A DNA stretch of 64,000 bases from Microbispora siamensis (GCF_016863095.1 NZ_BOOF01000003.1:124001-188000), one strand, 5' to 3'. Positions 18,380 through 26,960 are shown, numbered from the stretch's first letter. Numbers and translations: made by a program. Notes: generated from the sequence alone by a model not told the origin.

Positions 18380-19369
18380 ATGACGGCCGTCACCGCGCGT
18401 GCGCTGATCAGGACGGAGGCCGCGAGCGGAGGCCGGACCCGGCTGGAGACGCTGCGGTCCGACCCGCCGCTGACGCTGCGCCAGACCGGCCCGCGGCGGG
18501 TCCACCTCGTCTCGACGGGCGCAGGACCGCTGCGCGGGGACCGCCTCGAACTCGGCGTGGACGTCGCCCCCGGCACGTCGCTGGAGGTCCGCTCGGTGGG
18601 CGCCACGCTGGTGCTGCCGGGTCTCGCGGACACCCCCTCGGTCATGGTCGTACGGGCGCGGGTCGGCGCGGGCGCCACCCTGCACTTCTCCCCCGAGCCG
18701 ACCGTCCTCGCCGCCGGATGCGCCCACCGCCTCGTCGTACGGCTCTCACTCGCCGAGGACGCCACGGTCTTCTGGCGGGAGGAGATCGTCTTCGGGCGGC
18801 ACGGCGAACGGCCGGGACGCGGCCACGCGCGGTTCGACGTGACCGTGGCCGGACGGCCCCTGCTCCGCCAGGACCTCCTGGTGGGCGAGGAGGCGGTGGA
18901 CGGCAGCCCGGCCGTCTACGGGGACGCCCGGTGCGTCGGCTCGACCCTGATCGCGGGACCCGCCTGGGCCCCGCCCGCCGTGCCGGACGTCAAGCGCGAG
19001 CGGCGGGCCGTGCTGGGGGACGGCTGGGCGGCGCTGCCGCTGGCCGGTCCCGGCGTGCAGGTGTGCGCGCTCGGCTCGGACGCGGTCCAGCTCAGGGAGC
19101 GGCTGCGGCGCGGCGAGCAGGCCGCGGCCATCGCGCCGCCACCACCGGGACCAGCCGCCACCCGAGCATCCGCCATCCCAGCACCCGCGCCACCGGCCAC
19201 CCCGGCACCGGCACCACCGGCCACCTCAGCACCCGCGCCACCGGGCACCTCAGCACTCGTACCACCGGCCACCCCGGGCGCCGCCTCGGCGCGGGCCTCA
19301 CGTGCCCGAGCGCCCGGCGCCCGGTCGGCCGGCGATTCCAGGGCTGAAACCGGCCGCCTCGGGCCGTAG
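18380..19369 (+). CDS. ureD: Urease accessory protein UreD with Pro/Ala repeat tail
   Basis: 329 residues from ATG 18380, 5 bp after ureG. The UreD/UreH core covers about residues 1-250: LRQTGPRRVHLVSTGAGPLRGD, AGATLHFSPEPTVLAAG and FWREEIVFGR are family-like. UreD scaffolds the UreF-UreG complex on apo-urease. After LRERLRRGEQ the protein continues for about 80 residues with four copies of an 8-residue Pro/Ala unit (19175-19270) and a basic end, longer than usual UreD. The tail may be real or a read-through of repetitive DNA before the true family end. Confidence 0.88.
   Translation: MTAVTARALIRTEAASGGRTRLETLRSDPPLTLRQTGPRRVHLVSTGAGPLRGDRLELGVDVAPGTSLEVRSVGATLVLPGLADTPSVMVVRARVGAGATLHFSPEPTVLAAGCAHRLVVRLSLAEDATVFWREEIVFGRHGERPGRGHARFDVTVAGRPLLRQDLLVGEEAVDGSPAVYGDARCVGSTLIAGPAWAPPAVPDVKRERRAVLGDGWAALPLAGPGVQVCALGSDAVQLRERLRRGEQAAAIAPPPPGPAATRASAIPAPAPPATPAPAPPATSAPAPPGTSALVPPATPGAASARASRARAPGARSAGDSRAETGRLGP
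19175..19270 (+). repeat. Four 24-bp tandem repeats in the ureD 3' end
   Basis: Units 19175-19198, 19199-19222, 19223-19246 and 19247-19270 are similar 24-mers built around CACCCGCGCCACCGG. In frame they encode (I/T)(P/S)A(P/L)(A/V)PP(A/G). The unit length is a multiple of three, which keeps the ureD frame open. Confidence 0.85.
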
Positions 19370-19379
19370 CCTGGTGATC

Positions 19380-19862
19380 GTGTCGGAACCCACGCAGTAT
19401 CCCGGCAGACCGAGGCGAGGCACCGGCGTGGCCGGCGTCCTGCGGGCCGCCGGCGTGTTCGTCGCGGGGTTCGCGCTGGCCGTGACCGCGCTGCTCCCGT
19501 GGGCGGGCCTCACCGCCGAGTTCGGCATCCTCGACGCGTCGCTCACGCACGCGGTGCGCGGCGTGGACGCGGGCCCCGGCTGGTTCGTGATGGGCGCCGG
19601 GGTTACGGCGATGCTGCTCGGCGTGCTCGGCGCGACGCGAAGCTGGCTGTTCACCGGGCTGGCGATCCTGCCCGGCGCGGTGGCCGCCTTCGCGCTGGCC
19701 ATGTTCCTCGCCGACCCGCGCGACCTCGTGGGCCGGCTCGACTTCCAGGTCTCCGGGCTGCTGCGGGTGCACCCGACGATCCAGTACGGCTGGTTCGCCG
19801 GCCTGCTGGCCTCGGTCGCGCTGGCGGTGCTGGCCGCCGCCGCGCTGCTGCGCCGCCGGTGA
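19380..19862 (+). CDS. Four-helix membrane protein, unknown
   Basis: About 160 residues from GTG 19380 (VSEPTQYPGRPRRG); GTG 19374 is equally possible. Hydrophobic segments at about 20-42, 63-80, 84-103 and 130-150 predict four membrane helices. The loop DPRDLVGRLDFQVSGLLRVHPTIQYGWF lies before the last helix (key part VHPTIQYGWF). It resembles small actinobacterial membrane proteins without assigned function. Its start is 10 bp after ureD, so it could be co-transcribed, but it has no known urease role. It ends tail to tail with era, 6 bp apart. Confidence 0.65.
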   Translation: MSEPTQYPGRPRRGTGVAGVLRAAGVFVAGFALAVTALLPWAGLTAEFGILDASLTHAVRGVDAGPGWFVMGAGVTAMLLGVLGATRSWLFTGLAILPGAVAAFALAMFLADPRDLVGRLDFQVSGLLRVHPTIQYGWFAGLLASVALAVLAAAALLRRR

Positions 19863-19868
19863 CGGCCG

Positions 19869-20780
19869 TCAGTCGTAGAAGCCGAGACGCCGCAGCTGCT
19901 TGGGGTCGCGCTGCCACTCCTTGGCGACCTTGACCCGCAGGTCGAGGTAGACGCGGGTGCCGAGCAGCGCCTCGATCTGCTGCCGGGCGCGGGTGCCCAC
20001 GTCCTTGAGCCTCGTGCCGCCCGGGCCGATCACGATCGCCTTCTGCGACGGGCGCTCGACGAACATGTGCGCGTACACGTCGAGGAGGTCGTCGCGGCCC
20101 TCCCGGGGGTGCATCTCCTCCACGACCACCGCGATCGAGTGGGGCAGCTCGTCGCGCACGCCCTCCAGCGCGGCCTCCCGGATCAGCTCGGCGACCAGCA
20201 CCTGCTCCGGCTCGTCGGTCAGCTCCCCGCCGGCGTACAGCGGGGGCGACTCCGGCAGCCGCTTGACGAGCACGTCGGCGAGGACGTCGAGCTGCTCACC
20301 GCCCTGCGCGGACACCGGGACGATCTCCGCGAACTCGGCCAGCGCGGACACCGCGAGAAGCTGGTGCGCGACCTGCTCGCGGGTGGCCAGGTCGCACTTG
20401 GTGACGACCGCCACCACCGGGGTCTTCTTGACGGCGGCGAGCTTGTCGACGATGAACCGGTCACCCTTGCCGATCGGCTCGTTGGCCGGGACGCAGAATC
20501 CGATGACGTCGACCTCGGTGAGCGTGGACAGCACCAGGCTGTCCAGCCGCTCTCCCAGCAACGTGCGGGGACGGTGGAATCCGGGGGTGTCCACGATCAC
20601 CAGCTGGGCGTCCGGCCGGTGGACGATGCCGCGGATGGCCCGCCGCGTGGTCTGCGGCTTGGACGAGGTGATCGCCACCTTGGTGCCGACCAGGGCGTTC
20701 ATCAGCGTGGACTTGCCGACGTTGGGCCTGCCGACGAAGCAGGCGAAGCCCGCACGGAAACCGCTCGATTCGGCGTCCAC
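19869..20780 (-). CDS. era: GTPase Era
   Basis: 303 residues. G1 GRPNVGKST, G2/effector SKPQTTRRAI, G3 DTPGFH, G4 TKCD and G5 VSAQ are in order, followed by a KH domain with IGPGGTRLKDVG at about 255-266. Era binds the 3' end of 16S rRNA and helps 30S subunit maturation; it acts in the cytoplasm near the membrane. It is the last gene of a run that begins with phoH and includes ybeY, another 16S rRNA maturation factor. Confidence 0.97.
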   Translation of the reverse strand: MDAESSGFRAGFACFVGRPNVGKSTLMNALVGTKVAITSSKPQTTRRAIRGIVHRPDAQLVIVDTPGFHRPRTLLGERLDSLVLSTLTEVDVIGFCVPANEPIGKGDRFIVDKLAAVKKTPVVAVVTKCDLATREQVAHQLLAVSALAEFAEIVPVSAQGGEQLDVLADVLVKRLPESPPLYAGGELTDEPEQVLVAELIREAALEGVRDELPHSIAVVVEEMHPREGRDDLLDVYAHMFVERPSQKAIVIGPGGTRLKDVGTRARQQIEALLGTRVYLDLRVKVAKEWQRDPKQLRRLGFYD

Positions 20781-20781
20781 G

Positions 20782-21117
20782 TCAGATGTACCGGCCCTTC
20801 AGCGAACCGTCGGGGGCGGCCAGGAACAGCGTGCCGTTGCCCATGTCCTCGACGACGGCAAGGTCCTGCTCCGCCGGGTCGTCGGCCTCGGTGACGATCG
20901 CCGCCGCCTCCAGGGCCTTCGCCCCGCTGGACACGGCCATGGCCACGGCCGCCTGGAGGGCCGAGAGCCGGAGCGAGGGCAGCGCCACGGTGGTCGCGGC
21001 GTACGTCCGGCCGGTCTCGTCGCGCACCGCGGCGCCCTCGGGGGTGCCGCCGCGCGCCCGCGCCGACCGGGCCAGCGTGATGATCTTGTTGTCCTCGGGG
21101 TCCAGCGTCTGTGTCAC
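20782..21117 (-). CDS. Cytidine deaminase-like protein lacking zinc ligands
   Basis: 111 residues from GTG 21117, which overlaps the upstream stop (GTGA). The pattern RDETGRTYAATTV, then ALPSLRLSALQAAVAMAV, then VVEDMGNGTLF follows the small cytidine deaminase fold and the known gene position next to era. The zinc motifs (C/H-A-E and PCxxC) are absent: ALQAA stands where CAERxA is expected. It is therefore probably catalytically dead, with a structural or regulatory role, or it is decaying. The conserved position suggests retention. Confidence 0.7.
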   Translation of the reverse strand: MTQTLDPEDNKIITLARSARARGGTPEGAAVRDETGRTYAATTVALPSLRLSALQAAVAMAVSSGAKALEAAAIVTEADDPAEQDLAVVEDMGNGTLFLAAPDGSLKGRYI

Positions 21118-21773
21118 GCGTCAAGCGTACCGACCTCGCGGACGAGCAGCCGTGCCAGTTCGGCCGTGCGGGCGGGGTCGGGCGGGGTCAGGCCCGCGTG
21201 CACGAGCGCGATCAGCGTGTGGCCGGAGCGTGCGACGACCACGTGCATCCGGTAGGGGTAACCGCCCACCTTCCCGGACAGGGCCCGGCCCGCCGCGTCG
21301 GCCCCGCCGATGCCGGGCAGCGGCGCCCGCGCGGCCGTCAGGCGGTCGTACGGCGTGCCGCCGTCGGCCGTCGCGCAGTGGGAGAGTGCGTCGCGGAGCG
21401 CGGCCAGGTGCCCGGCCGCCTCGCCGCCGTCGTAGACGGCGACGCCGACCCCGGCGAGCTCGCCCGCGTGCGCGCCCTGGTAGGTGGCGGCGGCCGTGCC
21501 GCCGAGCCCCTCGCGCGGGGGCCTGCCCGCGGCCGCGTCGAACAGCAGGCGGCACGCGCGGGCGCGGGGACGGAACGGCGGACGCCAGGGCGCCCGCGCG
21601 TGGCTGAAGAACCCCTCGGGAAGGTCGTCCATCCTGCCGAGCACCGCCCGCGGACGGCTCGCGTCCGCCGCCTTGCCGGGCGCCCGTACGGCGGCGTACG
21701 TGACCGCGCCAGTGCCGCAGGCACCGGTGGCCAGGACCAGGCAGCCCGCGACGGCCGCGTGGACGATGCGCAT
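21114..21773 (-). CDS. Exported protein, unknown (possible lipoprotein)
   Basis: 219 residues. The N-terminus has a hydrophobic stretch (IVHAAVAGCLVLATGACG) with a cysteine at residue 19 preceded by TGA, a poor lipobox, so lipidation is uncertain. The mature region is rich in Ala, Gly and Arg; a repeated VVVARSGHTLIALVHAG-like beta segment lies near the end. No family is recognised. It overlaps the deaminase-like gene by 4 nt and may be co-transcribed with it and era. Confidence 0.6.
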   Translation of the reverse strand: MRIVHAAVAGCLVLATGACGTGAVTYAAVRAPGKAADASRPRAVLGRMDDLPEGFFSHARAPWRPPFRPRARACRLLFDAAAGRPPREGLGGTAAATYQGAHAGELAGVGVAVYDGGEAAGHLAALRDALSHCATADGGTPYDRLTAARAPLPGIGGADAAGRALSGKVGGYPYRMHVVVARSGHTLIALVHAGLTPPDPARTAELARLLVREVGTLDA

Positions 21774-21846
21774 ACCCGCCTCCCCGCTTTGCCGGAGGTT
21801 TTCCTTCCCCGGACCGCGAGCGGGTAATCACATTGCGTAATCAATA

Positions 21847-21879
21847 CGGGGCTCCCACCCGAACCGGGTGAGAGCCCCG
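21847..21879 (-). terminator. Strong hairpin after the corC-like gene
   Basis: Arms 21847-21861 and 21865-21879 pair at 14 of 15 positions around a 3-nt loop (CGGGGCTCCCACCCG with CGGGTGAGAGCCCCG). It lies about 170 bp downstream of the corC-like stop on the minus strand. The following sequence is AT-richer but has no strong T run. Probable terminator separating the phoH-ybeY-corC part from the era part. Confidence 0.6.
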
Positions 21880-22000
21880 CACCGATTACGGATCCCCCAT
21901 GGGAGGCTCCGGTGCGCCGCGAACCCCCTCCCGGCGCGCCGGACTCCCCAACGAGGCGCCCCGAACCCCTTCTGAGCGCCTGGGACAACAATGGCCTGAC

Positions 22001-22038
22001 ACGCTTGCAGCCCGGTTGAAAGACGCTTGCAGTCCCGG
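22001..22038. repeat. Short direct repeat downstream of the corC-like gene
   Basis: ACGCTTGCAG followed by CCCGG or TCCCGG occurs at 22001-22015 and 22023-22038, a 22-bp period. It lies just beyond the corC-like stop. Function unknown; two helical turns of spacing would suit a protein-binding site. Confidence 0.4.
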
Positions 22039-22049
22039 AGGGCGACGGG

Positions 22050-23345
22050 TCACTCGTGGTCGGCGCCGGCGGCCACGACCTCGTCACCCGTCGCGAGCTC
22101 CTCGCGGCGCACGACGACCGTGCTGATCCGGTTGCGGCGTCCGGCCAGGTTCTCGGCCGTCAGGCGCAGGCCGCCGACGACCGCCTCCGACCCCGCGATC
22201 GGCACCCGGCCCAGGGCGTGCGCCAGCAGGCCGCCGACCGTGTCGACGTCGTCGACCTCGATCTCGGTGTCGAACAGCTCGCCGAGCTCGTCGACCGGGA
22301 GCCGCGCGGTCACCCGCACCGCCCCGTCGTCCAGCCATTCGACCCGCGGGGCCTCCTGGTCGTACTCGTCGGCGATCTCCCCGACGATCTCCTCGATGAC
22401 GTCCTCGATGGTGACGAGGCCGGCGGTGCCGCCGTACTCGTCGATGACGATGGCGAGGTGGATCTGCCGCGCCTGCATCTCACGCAGCAGTTCGTCGATC
22501 GGCTTGCTCTCCGGCACGTACGTCGCGGGGCGCATGAGCTCGTCCACCCGCACGCCGCCGTCGCCGGTGTCCTGGATGCGGCGGACGATGTCCTTGAGGT
22601 AGGCGATGCCCACCACGTCGTCCTCGTTCTCCCCCACCACGGGAACCCGGGAGAACCCGCTGCGCAGGGCCAGCGAGAGCGCCTGGTTCAGCGTCTTGCC
22701 GCGCTCGATGAAGACCATGTCGGTGCGCGGCACCATGACCTCGCGCACCAGCGTGTCGCCGAGCTCGAAGACCGAGTGGATCATCTCGCGCTCGTCGGGC
22801 TCGATGACCCTGCGCTGCTCGGCCAGGTCGACGAGGTCGCGCAGCTCGGCCTCCGAGGTGAACGGGCCCTCGCGGAAGCCCTTGCCCGGGGTGAGCGCGT
22901 TGCCCAGCAGGATCAGCAGCTCGGGCAGCGGGCCGAAGATCCGGGTCAGGCCGTACACGATGGGCGCGCTCGCCAGCGCCACCGGCTCGGCGTGCTGGCG
23001 GCCGAGCGTACGCGGCATGACCCCGACGATGACGTAGCTCACCAGGATCATCACCACGGCCGCCAGCGCGTACGCCTGCCCGCGGTCGCCGAGCCAGTCG
23101 ATGAACAGCAGCGTCGTGATCACCGTGGCGACGAGCTCACAGCTCAGGCGCAGCAGGAGCACCAGGTTGAGGTAGCGCGGCGGGTCGGCGACGATCGCCT
23201 GCAGCCGCACCGCGCCCCGCCGCGCCTCCTTGACGAACTCCTCCGCGCGCACCCGGGAAATGCGGGTCAGCGCCGTCTCCGCGCTCGCCAGCAGGCCGCC
23301 GGCCACGATCAGGAAGACGGCGGACAGCAGCCAGCCGTTGCTCAC
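22050..23345 (-). CDS. CorC/HlyC-family membrane protein with CBS domains
   Basis: 431 residues. The N-terminal DUF21 (CNNM) transmembrane domain (about 1-190) holds the ALTRISR motif. A CBS pair follows at about 200-330 ([45 protein letters not shown]), then a CorC_HlyC domain to the end ([15 protein letters not shown]). The family is linked with Mg2+/Co2+ transport or efflux. It overlaps ybeY by 4 nt, the usual actinobacterial gene order. Confidence 0.92.
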   Translation of the reverse strand: MSNGWLLSAVFLIVAGGLLASAETALTRISRVRAEEFVKEARRGAVRLQAIVADPPRYLNLVLLLRLSCELVATVITTLLFIDWLGDRGQAYALAAVVMILVSYVIVGVMPRTLGRQHAEPVALASAPIVYGLTRIFGPLPELLILLGNALTPGKGFREGPFTSEAELRDLVDLAEQRRVIEPDEREMIHSVFELGDTLVREVMVPRTDMVFIERGKTLNQALSLALRSGFSRVPVVGENEDDVVGIAYLKDIVRRIQDTGDGGVRVDELMRPATYVPESKPIDELLREMQARQIHLAIVIDEYGGTAGLVTIEDVIEEIVGEIADEYDQEAPRVEWLDDGAVRVTARLPVDELGELFDTEIEVDDVDTVGGLLAHALGRVPIAGSEAVVGGLRLTAENLAGRRNRISTVVVRREELATGDEVVAAGADHE

Positions 23346-23815
23346 GGCTTACGCCGCACCTCCCGCCAGGCGCCGAGCAGTTCGTCCTGCAGCCCGAACA
23401 TCTCGGCGTGCTCCTCGGGCTCGGCGTGGTCGTAGCCGAGCAGGTGCAGGATGCCGTGCGTGCACAGCAGCTCCAGCTCGTCCTGCGCGCTGTGCCCGGC
23501 CTCGGCGGCCTGCTTGGCCGCCACCTGGGGGCACAGCACCACGTCGCCGAGCAGCGCCGGGTCGGGGGACGCGTCCTCGTCCCGGCCGCCGACGTTGGGC
23601 CGCAGCTCGTCCATGGGGAAGGCCAGCACGTCGGTCGGACCGGGCTCCCCCATCCACTGCTCGTGCAGCTCGGCCATCGCCGCCTCGTCGATCACCAGGA
23701 TCGACAGCTCGGCCAGCGGGTTGATCCCCATCCGGCCGAGGACGTGCCCGGCCAGCTCGACCAGCGCCGACTCGTCGACCTCGACGCCGGACTCGTTGGC
23801 CACCTCGATGCTCAC
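23342..23815 (-). CDS. ybeY: Endoribonuclease YbeY (16S rRNA maturation)
   Basis: 157 residues. The zinc-binding signature [11 protein letters not shown] is intact near residue 120, and the family segment [12 protein letters not shown] is present. YbeY is a single-strand-specific endoribonuclease that matures the 3' end of 16S rRNA and aids ribosome quality control. It lies 28 bp after phoH and overlaps the corC-like gene by 4 nt, so the three are probably one operon. Confidence 0.96.
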   Translation of the reverse strand: MSIEVANESGVEVDESALVELAGHVLGRMGINPLAELSILVIDEAAMAELHEQWMGEPGPTDVLAFPMDELRPNVGGRDEDASPDPALLGDVVLCPQVAAKQAAEAGHSAQDELELLCTHGILHLLGYDHAEPEEHAEMFGLQDELLGAWREVRRKP

Positions 23816-23843
23816 GGGGTCTCCTCACCCGTCATGGTCGTGC

Positions 23844-24866
23844 TCACCGCCGGTTGTTCCGCGGCCGCTTGTTGATCGCGCGCGGCTCCGACGCCATCGC
23901 GGCGTCGTAACGGCCGTAGGCGTCGACGATGTCGCTCACCAGCTTGTGCCGTACGACGTCGGCGCTGGTCAGCCTGCTGAAATGGATGTCCTCGATGCCC
24001 TCGAGGATCTGCTGGACGACCTTCAGGCCGCTCTCCTGGCCACCGGGCAGGTCGATCTGGGTCACGTCGCCGGTGACCACGATCTTCGAGTTGAACCCGA
24101 GCCGGGTCAGGAACATCTTCATCTGCTCGGGCGAGGTGTTCTGCGCCTCGTCCAGGATGATGAAGGCGTCGTTGAGCGTCCGGCCGCGCATGTAGGCGAG
24201 CGGCGCGACCTCGATCGTCCCCGCCGACATCAGCCGGGGGATCGAGTCGGGGTCGAGCATGTCGTGCAGCGCGTCGTACAACGGCCGCAGGTACGGGTCG
24301 ATCTTCTCGTAGAGCGTGCCGGGCAGGAAGCCGAGCCGCTCCCCCGCCTCGACGGCGGGGCGGGTGAGGATGATCCGGTTGACCCGCTTGTTCTGCAGGG
24401 CCTTCACGGCCTTCGCCATCGCCAGGTACGTCTTGCCGGTGCCGGCGGGGCCGATGCCGAAGACGACGGTGTGCCTGTCGATCGCGTCGACGTACCGCTT
24501 CTGGTTGACCGTCTTCGGCCGGATGGTGCGGCCCCGCGCGGACAGGATGTCCAGGGACAGGACCTCGGCCGGACGGTCGGTGGCCTGCCGCAGCATGTGG
24601 ATGCTGCGCTCGACCGCGTCGGGGGACAACTCGGCACCCGACCCGACCAGTTCCACCAGCTCCTCGAAGAGGCGCACGACGACGCCGCTCTCCTCGGGAC
24701 TGCCGGTGATCGTGATCTCGTTGCCCCGCACGTGGATGTCGGCGCTGAAAGCGCCTTCGATGACCCGCAGCAGCTCGTCACCCGACCCGAGGAGGCTGAC
24801 CATCGGCTGCCCCTCGGGGATGACTACCTTGGCCTGGGTCTTGTGGATGTGCTGTGACTCGGACAT
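23844..24866 (-). CDS. phoH: PhoH-family ATPase
   Basis: 340 residues from ATG 24866 ([17 protein letters not shown]). An N-terminal KH-like region ([12 protein letters not shown]) precedes the PhoH ATPase domain: Walker [12 protein letters not shown] at about 155, [18 protein letters not shown], and Walker [23 protein letters not shown]. PhoH proteins of this type (PhoL/YbeZ) act with YbeY in RNA and ribosome metabolism. It is the first gene of the phoH-ybeY-corC group. The 212-bp upstream gap contains the 84-nt dyad. Confidence 0.95.
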   Translation of the reverse strand: MSESQHIHKTQAKVVIPEGQPMVSLLGSGDELLRVIEGAFSADIHVRGNEITITGSPEESGVVVRLFEELVELVGSGAELSPDAVERSIHMLRQATDRPAEVLSLDILSARGRTIRPKTVNQKRYVDAIDRHTVVFGIGPAGTGKTYLAMAKAVKALQNKRVNRIILTRPAVEAGERLGFLPGTLYEKIDPYLRPLYDALHDMLDPDSIPRLMSAGTIEVAPLAYMRGRTLNDAFIILDEAQNTSPEQMKMFLTRLGFNSKIVVTGDVTQIDLPGGQESGLKVVQQILEGIEDIHFSRLTSADVVRHKLVSDIVDAYGRYDAAMASEPRAINKRPRNNRR

Positions 24867-24950
24867 GGGCGGCCCTTGCGGCCCTGATCGCCTCCCTAGT
24901 TCCCTCCCCACTTTAGTGCCCTCCCTCCAATCTTTGCCCCGTCGCGTCGC

Positions 24951-25034
24951 CCAGAGCGGCACCTCGCTGCGTTGTCGTCGTCGCCGATGACGCTGTCATC
25001 GGCTCCTCCTCCGCCTTGCGATGCACCACTCTGG
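24951..25034 (-). ncRNA. 84-nt structured element between HIT and phoH
   Basis: The ends 24951-24967 and 25018-25034 form a 17-bp outer stem. On the plus strand 13 of 17 pairs are Watson-Crick; on the minus strand three of the four mismatches become G-U pairs, giving 16 of 17. Inside is a perfect 9-bp hairpin, GCCGATGAC/GTCATCGGC with a 3-nt loop (24983-25003). Between the stems are an unpaired purine-rich strand (AAGGCGGAGGAGGA) and GACGACGACAACGCA. The strand bias points to a minus-strand RNA, co-directional with HIT and phoH. I have the impression of similar sequences in other actinomycetes but cannot name a family. Confidence 0.5.
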
Positions 25035-25078
25035 ACACCGCCCCGTCCGGGCAAATCTTGTCGGTCGGGCACTGTCGC

Positions 25079-25423
25079 TCAGCCGGGGGGCCAGGTGAGG
25101 CCTCGGCCGCCGAGGACGTGCGCGTGGACGTGGAAGACCGTCTGCCCGGCCCCCTGCCCGGTGTTGAACACGATCCGGTAACCGGTCTCGGCGACGCCCT
25201 CCTGCACGGCCACCGCGTGACAGGTCTTGAGCAGGTCGTCGGCGAGGCCGTCGTCGGCCGCCGCCAGCGCGGCGGCGTTCTCGTGGTGGGCCTTGGGCAC
25301 GACGAGGACGTGGGTGGGGGCCTGCGGGTTGATGTCGCGGAAGGCCAGCGCCCGCCCGGCCTCCAGGACGATGTCCGCCGGGACCTCCTTGGCCACGATC
25401 TTGCAGAAGAGGCAGTCGCTCAC
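25079..25423 (-). CDS. HIT-family nucleotide-binding protein
   Basis: 114 residues from GTG 25423 (VSDCLFCKIVAKEVPA), where homology begins; the frame runs farther upstream without support. The histidine triad His98-x-His100-x-His102 is in TVFHVHAHVLGG. A CxxC (CLFC) pair at the start may bind zinc. HIT (HINT-like) enzymes hydrolyse phosphoramidate or adenylated substrates. Located upstream of phoH in the same direction, a common actinobacterial arrangement. Confidence 0.93.
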   Translation of the reverse strand: MSDCLFCKIVAKEVPADIVLEAGRALAFRDINPQAPTHVLVVPKAHHENAAALAAADDGLADDLLKTCHAVAVQEGVAETGYRIVFNTGQGAGQTVFHVHAHVLGGRGLTWPPG

Positions 25424-25541
25424 GCGCGAAAGCCTAGCCGTTGCCGGTAGTTGATGACTGCAATGATCCCCCGGGCTAGTGTGAGTGTGCGAGACTGCAC
25501 CAGAAAACCCCCCTAGTGTCGGGCGAGGACACCGCTGGGCC

Positions 25542-26147
25542 ATGCCCCCTCATGATTCGGAAGAACGTAAACCCCCCGGGGATGACGAGCGTCCTATCGA
25601 TGTGACCACCGAGACCCTCGTGGCCGACAGGTCGTTGGGGACGGTGCCCGTCGGGTGGGATGCCGACATGGCCGTGACGGCGCTCTACAGCGCTCACTAT
25701 CGGTCACTGGTGCGTCTCGCCGTGCTGCTGGTGCGTGACGTGGCCAGCGCGGAAGAGGTCGTTCAGGATGCGTTCGTCGCCCTTCACGGCGCCTGGCGCA
25801 GGCTGAGAGACACCGACAAGGCACTGGCCTACCTTCGCCAATCGGTCGTGAACCGATCGCGTTCCGTGCTGCGGCACCGCGCGGTCGTCGAGAAGTACGC
25901 GCCCAAGGGGCTGCCGGACGCGCCGAGCGCGGAGAACGGCGCGATCGGTGAACTGGAGCGCTCGGCCGTCATCGAGGCGCTGCGGAGCTTACCGACCCGC
26001 CAGCGCGAGGCGCTGGTGCTGCGATACTACGGCGACCTGTCGGAGGCCGAGATCGCACATGCGATGGGGATCAGCAAGGGCGCGGTGAAGAGTCACACGG
26101 CCCGCGGCATGGCCGCACTACGGATGGCACTGGAGCAGTTCTCATGA
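25542..26147 (+). CDS. ECF sigma factor, SigE-like family
   Basis: 201 residues from ATG 25542 (MPPHDSEERKPPG). Sigma2 is at about 45-115 (LYSAHYRSLVRLAVLLV, SAEEVVQDAFVALHGAW) and sigma4 at about 140-195 (SLPTRQREALVLRYYGDLSEAEIAHAMGI: key LRYYGDLSEAEIA, then KGAVKSHTARGMAAL). It redirects RNA polymerase to specific promoters. It overlaps by 4 nt a gene for a single-pass membrane protein that may be its anti-sigma factor. Diverges from HIT across 118 bp. Confidence 0.9.
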   Translation: MPPHDSEERKPPGDDERPIDVTTETLVADRSLGTVPVGWDADMAVTALYSAHYRSLVRLAVLLVRDVASAEEVVQDAFVALHGAWRRLRDTDKALAYLRQSVVNRSRSVLRHRAVVEKYAPKGLPDAPSAENGAIGELERSAVIEALRSLPTRQREALVLRYYGDLSEAEIAHAMGISKGAVKSHTARGMAALRMALEQFS

Positions 26148-26806
26148 CCTTCCCGCCCGACGACGAGTACGGCGAGTTGCTCCGCCGTGCCCTGCGCGCG
26201 GAGGCGGACTCGGTCGTGCCGTCTCCCGAAGGACTCGAGATCATCCGCGGGCGCATCGAGCAGCGCGGTCTGCGCGGCCTGCGGAACATGCTGTGGTGGC
26301 GCGTCGGAGCGGCCGCCGCGGGAGCCGTGCTCGTGGCGGGCGCGGTCGTGATGGTCGTCCCCGGCCTGCGCGACCAGGTGGCGCAGTCCACGGGCATCGC
26401 TCCCGCCGGCGACGAGCGCGAGGACGAGGGGGACACCTCGTCGGTGAGCCGGCCGCCCAACCTGGCGCCCTCACGTCCGGTCGTGATCGTGCCCGTCACC
26501 CCGAGCCCGTCCCGCGGACGGCCCGCCCCGTCCCCGACGCACAGGGTCGGCGCGACCACCAGGCCGTCGCCGTCGCCGTCCGATCCCTGCATCACGCCCA
26601 CCCCCCGGCCCGGGGTGATCGAGCCCGACGCGGCCCTCCCGCCGACGTGCTCGCCGACGTCGGTGACGCAGCCGCCCGCGGTGACGCCCTCGGCCTCGCG
26701 CCGTCCCTCGACGGCTCCGCCCACGTCCGCGCCCGCGGTCACCCCGAGCACGACGCCCACGGAGACGGCCACGACCGACTCGGCGACCGAGACGCCCACT
26801 CCCTGA
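26144..26806 (+). CDS. Single-pass membrane protein, probable sigma regulator
   Basis: 220 residues. The cytoplasmic N-terminus (1-50, DEYGELLRRALRAEADSVVP) is followed by one membrane helix at about 52-75 and a long Pro/Ser/Thr-rich outer tail (TPTETATTDSATETPTP end). There is no ZAS zinc motif (HxxxCxxC). The 4-nt overlap with the sigma gene makes an anti-sigma or sensor role likely by position only. Confidence 0.65.
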   Translation: MTFPPDDEYGELLRRALRAEADSVVPSPEGLEIIRGRIEQRGLRGLRNMLWWRVGAAAAGAVLVAGAVVMVVPGLRDQVAQSTGIAPAGDEREDEGDTSSVSRPPNLAPSRPVVIVPVTPSPSRGRPAPSPTHRVGATTRPSPSPSDPCITPTPRPGVIEPDAALPPTCSPTSVTQPPAVTPSASRRPSTAPPTSAPAVTPSTTPTETATTDSATETPTP

Positions 26807-26913
26807 CCCGGCCCGCCCGTCATCCCGGGGTATGACGCGGCGCTCGCCCGATCACCGGGGGTCGCATCGGTAGATCGTCACGCGGCCGGAGGGCGTCGCG
26901 CCTCCTCGTTGAA

Positions 26914-26945
26914 ATCCTGATCACGCAACTGACAGAGATCAGGAT
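26914..26945. promoter_or_regulatory. Perfect inverted repeat upstream of the hydrolase gene
   Basis: ATCCTGATC (26914-26922) and GATCAGGAT (26937-26945) are perfect 9-bp arms with a 14-nt centre. They lie 16 bp before the ATG at 26961, between a possible -35 (TTGAAA, 26909) and the start. Could be an operator or a 5' UTR hairpin. Confidence 0.4.
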
Positions 26946-26960
26946 CGAAAGAGGCGAGAC

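Noticed and set aside
19175-19270. Regular repeats considered as a CRISPR array
   Set aside because: Units are contiguous 24-mers without unique spacers and stay in frame with ureD.
22001-22050. Possible tRNA gene in the gap after the corC-like gene
   Set aside because: No cloverleaf, T-loop or anticodon stem could be folded by eye.
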